DNA from: Rhizorhabdus sp.
Lineage (GTDB): Bacteria > Pseudomonadota > Alphaproteobacteria > Sphingomonadales > Sphingomonadaceae
Assembly (NCBI RefSeq): GCF_018006725.1
Contig: NZ_JAGMXV010000017.1
Coordinates: 1-41,497 of the forward strand
Length of the DNA: 41,497 bases
Reading direction: 5' to 3'
Part shown: positions 39,955-41,497 of the stretch, piece after piece
Numbering within the stretch: the first letter of the stretch is position 1
How the letters are laid out: every line of letters starts with the position of its first letter
Translations under genes and position numbers: made by a program
Notes under the pieces: generated by a model
Seen by the model: the letters and a program-made list of their open reading frames with translations, nothing else
Database searches by the model: none
What the model was told of the DNA's origin: nothing

Positions 39955-41411
39955 TGCCCGGGCGGCTCAGGGGCGGCATCGCGGCCTGGCCCCTGGCGGT
40001 CAAAGTCCCGCTCAGCGTCGTGCTGATCGTGGTCGCCGCGGCCATGGGGCTGTCGCAGGCGGTGCTGTCCCGCCTGTCGACCGAGCAGGAAAACCATCTG
40101 CAGAGCCTGGCCGGCGCCTTCCTCGACGGCCTGTCGACGGCGACGATGCCGGCGGTGATCCGGCGCGACGTCTGGGAAGTGTTCGACGGGCTGGATCGGG
40201 CGCGGGGCCAGTATTCCGGCCTGCGCGCCCTCTACACCGTCGTCACCACGCCCGACGGCCAGATCCTTGCCTCGTCCGACCCCGATCGCTTCCCCACCCA
40301 GACGGCGATGCCGTCCGCCCTGGAGAACCGGTTCGTGCCGGGCAGCCTGACCATCGACGAGCGTGCCGGCCGGGCCTGGGCCGCGCGCGACCTACGCGAA
40401 GGCGGCATCCTGATCGGCCGGTTGTTCGCCGAGATCGACATCACCGACCTGCTGGCGGTGCGGCGCGAGGTCGCCCTGACGCTGCTACTGGTCAACGCCG
40501 CGCTGACGGTCGCCTTCGGCGCGGTCGGCTACCTGCTGGTCGGCCGCATGGTTCATCCCCTTGGCATCCTGGCGCGCCATCTGCGCCGGGCCAGGGACGG
40601 CGAGGTGGTCGCCATCGCCGAACCGGAATTCAGGCGGGTCGGGGCCGAGTTCAGCGACGCCTTCCTCCAGTTCAACGACCTGGTCCGGGCGCTGGAGGAA
40701 CGCAAGAACCTGGCGGCGCGGCTGGCCGATGAGGAGAAGCTGGCGCTGCTGGGCAAGCTCGCCTCCGGTATGGCCCACGAGGTGAACAACCCGTTGGGCG
40801 GCATGCTGAACGCGATCGACACGCTGCAGGCCCATGGCCATGACCCGGAGATCCGTCGGCGGTCGCTCGATTTCCTGCATCGCGGGCTGGCGGGCATCCG
40901 CAACGTCGTGCGCGCCACGCTCGTCAGCTACAAGGGCGGCGGCGATCCCTCCCGGCTGACCGGCGGCGACCTGGAGGATCTGCCCTTCCTGATTCAGCAC
41001 GAAGCCGAGGCCCGGCGGCTGCGCATCGCCTGGCAGAGCAGCCTGCCGGACAGCGTCGAGGCCGAAGGCGGCACCATCCGCCAGATCCTGCTCAACCTTC
41101 TGCTCAATGCCTGCGCCGCATCGCCGACCGGCGGCCTGGTCAGGCTGACCGCGCGGCTGGACGACCAGGATGCCCTGGTGTTCGTCATTGCCGACGAAGG
41201 GCCGGGCCTGCCGGCCCCGATGGCCGACATTCTCACCGGCCAGCCCGCCGAGACCCCGCCCAAGGGGACCAGCGGCCTCGGCCTGTGGACCACCGCCCGC
41301 CTCGTCGCGCGGCTGGACGGCAGCATCACCCTCGGACGCCACGAGCATGGATCGCAGGTCATCGTCGCGATCCCGCTCCAGCCACGGAGACCGGTCGATC
41401 ATGCAGCCTAG
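39954..41411 (+). CDS. Membrane sensor histidine kinase (AioS-like)
   Basis: About 485 residues. Two hydrophobic segments (LSVVLIVVAAAMGLSQAVL near 20, and one near 180-205) frame a periplasmic domain of about 140 residues. A HAMP-like linker follows. The H-box is GMAHEVNNPLGGML, then an N-box (ILLNLLLNACAASP), G1 DEGPGLP and G2 GTSGLGLW. ATG 39954 has GGGAGAG upstream; a GTG at 39951 is also possible. It overlaps both the binding protein upstream and the response regulator downstream (11 bases). It should pass a signal from the periplasmic protein to the regulator. Confidence 0.87.
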   Translation: MPGRLRGGIAAWPLAVKVPLSVVLIVVAAAMGLSQAVLSRLSTEQENHLQSLAGAFLDGLSTATMPAVIRRDVWEVFDGLDRARGQYSGLRALYTVVTTPDGQILASSDPDRFPTQTAMPSALENRFVPGSLTIDERAGRAWAARDLREGGILIGRLFAEIDITDLLAVRREVALTLLLVNAALTVAFGAVGYLLVGRMVHPLGILARHLRRARDGEVVAIAEPEFRRVGAEFSDAFLQFNDLVRALEERKNLAARLADEEKLALLGKLASGMAHEVNNPLGGMLNAIDTLQAHGHDPEIRRRSLDFLHRGLAGIRNVVRATLVSYKGGGDPSRLTGGDLEDLPFLIQHEAEARRLRIAWQSSLPDSVEAEGGTIRQILLNLLLNACAASPTGGLVRLTARLDDQDALVFVIADEGPGLPAPMADILTGQPAETPPKGTSGLGLWTTARLVARLDGSITLGRHEHGSQVIVAIPLQPRRPVDHAA

Positions 41412-41497
41412 CAACCTTCCGATCGGAATCGTCGAGGACGACGCGATCATCGGCGGCACACTGGCCCATCGCCTGGAGATCGAGGGCTATCGCCCGG
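41401..41497 (+). CDS. Response regulator, truncated by the window edge
   Basis: Only the first 32 codons are present: MQPSNLPIGIVEDDAIIGG, then LAHRLEIEGYRP. The acidic pair VEDDA and spacing show a receiver domain. Its ATG lies inside the end of the kinase gene. The output domain is outside the window; AioR-type regulators are sigma-54 activators, which cannot be tested here. Confidence 0.85.
   Translation, partial: MQPSNLPIGIVEDDAIIGGTLAHRLEIEGYRP

Overview
The window is GC-rich DNA of an alphaproteobacterium; the Rhodospirillales-like assignment is inferred from gene families and codon use only. It carries a plasmid or chromid backbone: an iteron-type RepA origin, parA-parB and ParB-type palindromes (parS) lie near 18-23 kb. 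Much of the rest is accessory plasmid cargo.

Region 1 (1-13.2 kb): after two small genes, an R64-like type IVb (thin) pilus operon runs pilN (secretin), pilO, pilP, pilQ (ATPase), pilR (inner-membrane platform), pilS (major prepilin), a second PilT-like ATPase, pilM and pilV. pilV ends in a small shufflon: three copies of a 19-bp site let three alternative C-terminal cassettes be joined to one constant pilin body. An Rci-type tyrosine recombinase gene lies directly beyond. Switching the PilV tip would change which recipient or surface the pilus contacts. No prepilin peptidase or lytic transglycosylase gene is in view.

Region 2 (13.2-17.8 kb): an XRE regulator and a small unknown gene are divergent. 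A three-gene minus-strand unit follows, with ATGA overlaps: a C39-like cysteine-peptidase protein, a PLD-family nuclease with a damaged 5' end, and a broken DUF5131 gene. It is bracketed by two stray iterons. A soluble histidine kinase and a single-domain response regulator come next.

Region 3 (17.8-24.5 kb): repA lies between two iteron clusters. The right-hand cluster also holds an AT-rich stretch and a DnaA-box-like site, so it is the likely oriV. parA and parB follow, then a terminator, four parS-like palindromes, a small membrane protein, a new 14-bp palindrome family, and a secreted protein with a phage-tail-collar-like end.

Region 4 (24.5-36 kb): a Tn5053/Tn7-type transposition module (tniA, tniB and two different tniQ genes in tandem) is packed against an orphan scpB, a DUF1403 gene, an HTH protein and a tyrosine recombinase with two inverted repeats upstream of it. 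Two putative abortive-infection genes follow: an AbiJ-like protein and an HNH-nuclease protein carrying a HEPN-like motif.

Region 5 (36-41.5 kb): an arsenic island. arsR, arsC, acr3, a small lipoprotein gene and a frameshifted GNAT (ArsN-like) gene run leftward. A PhnD/AioX-like binding protein, a sensor kinase and a truncated response regulator run rightward from the same short control region.
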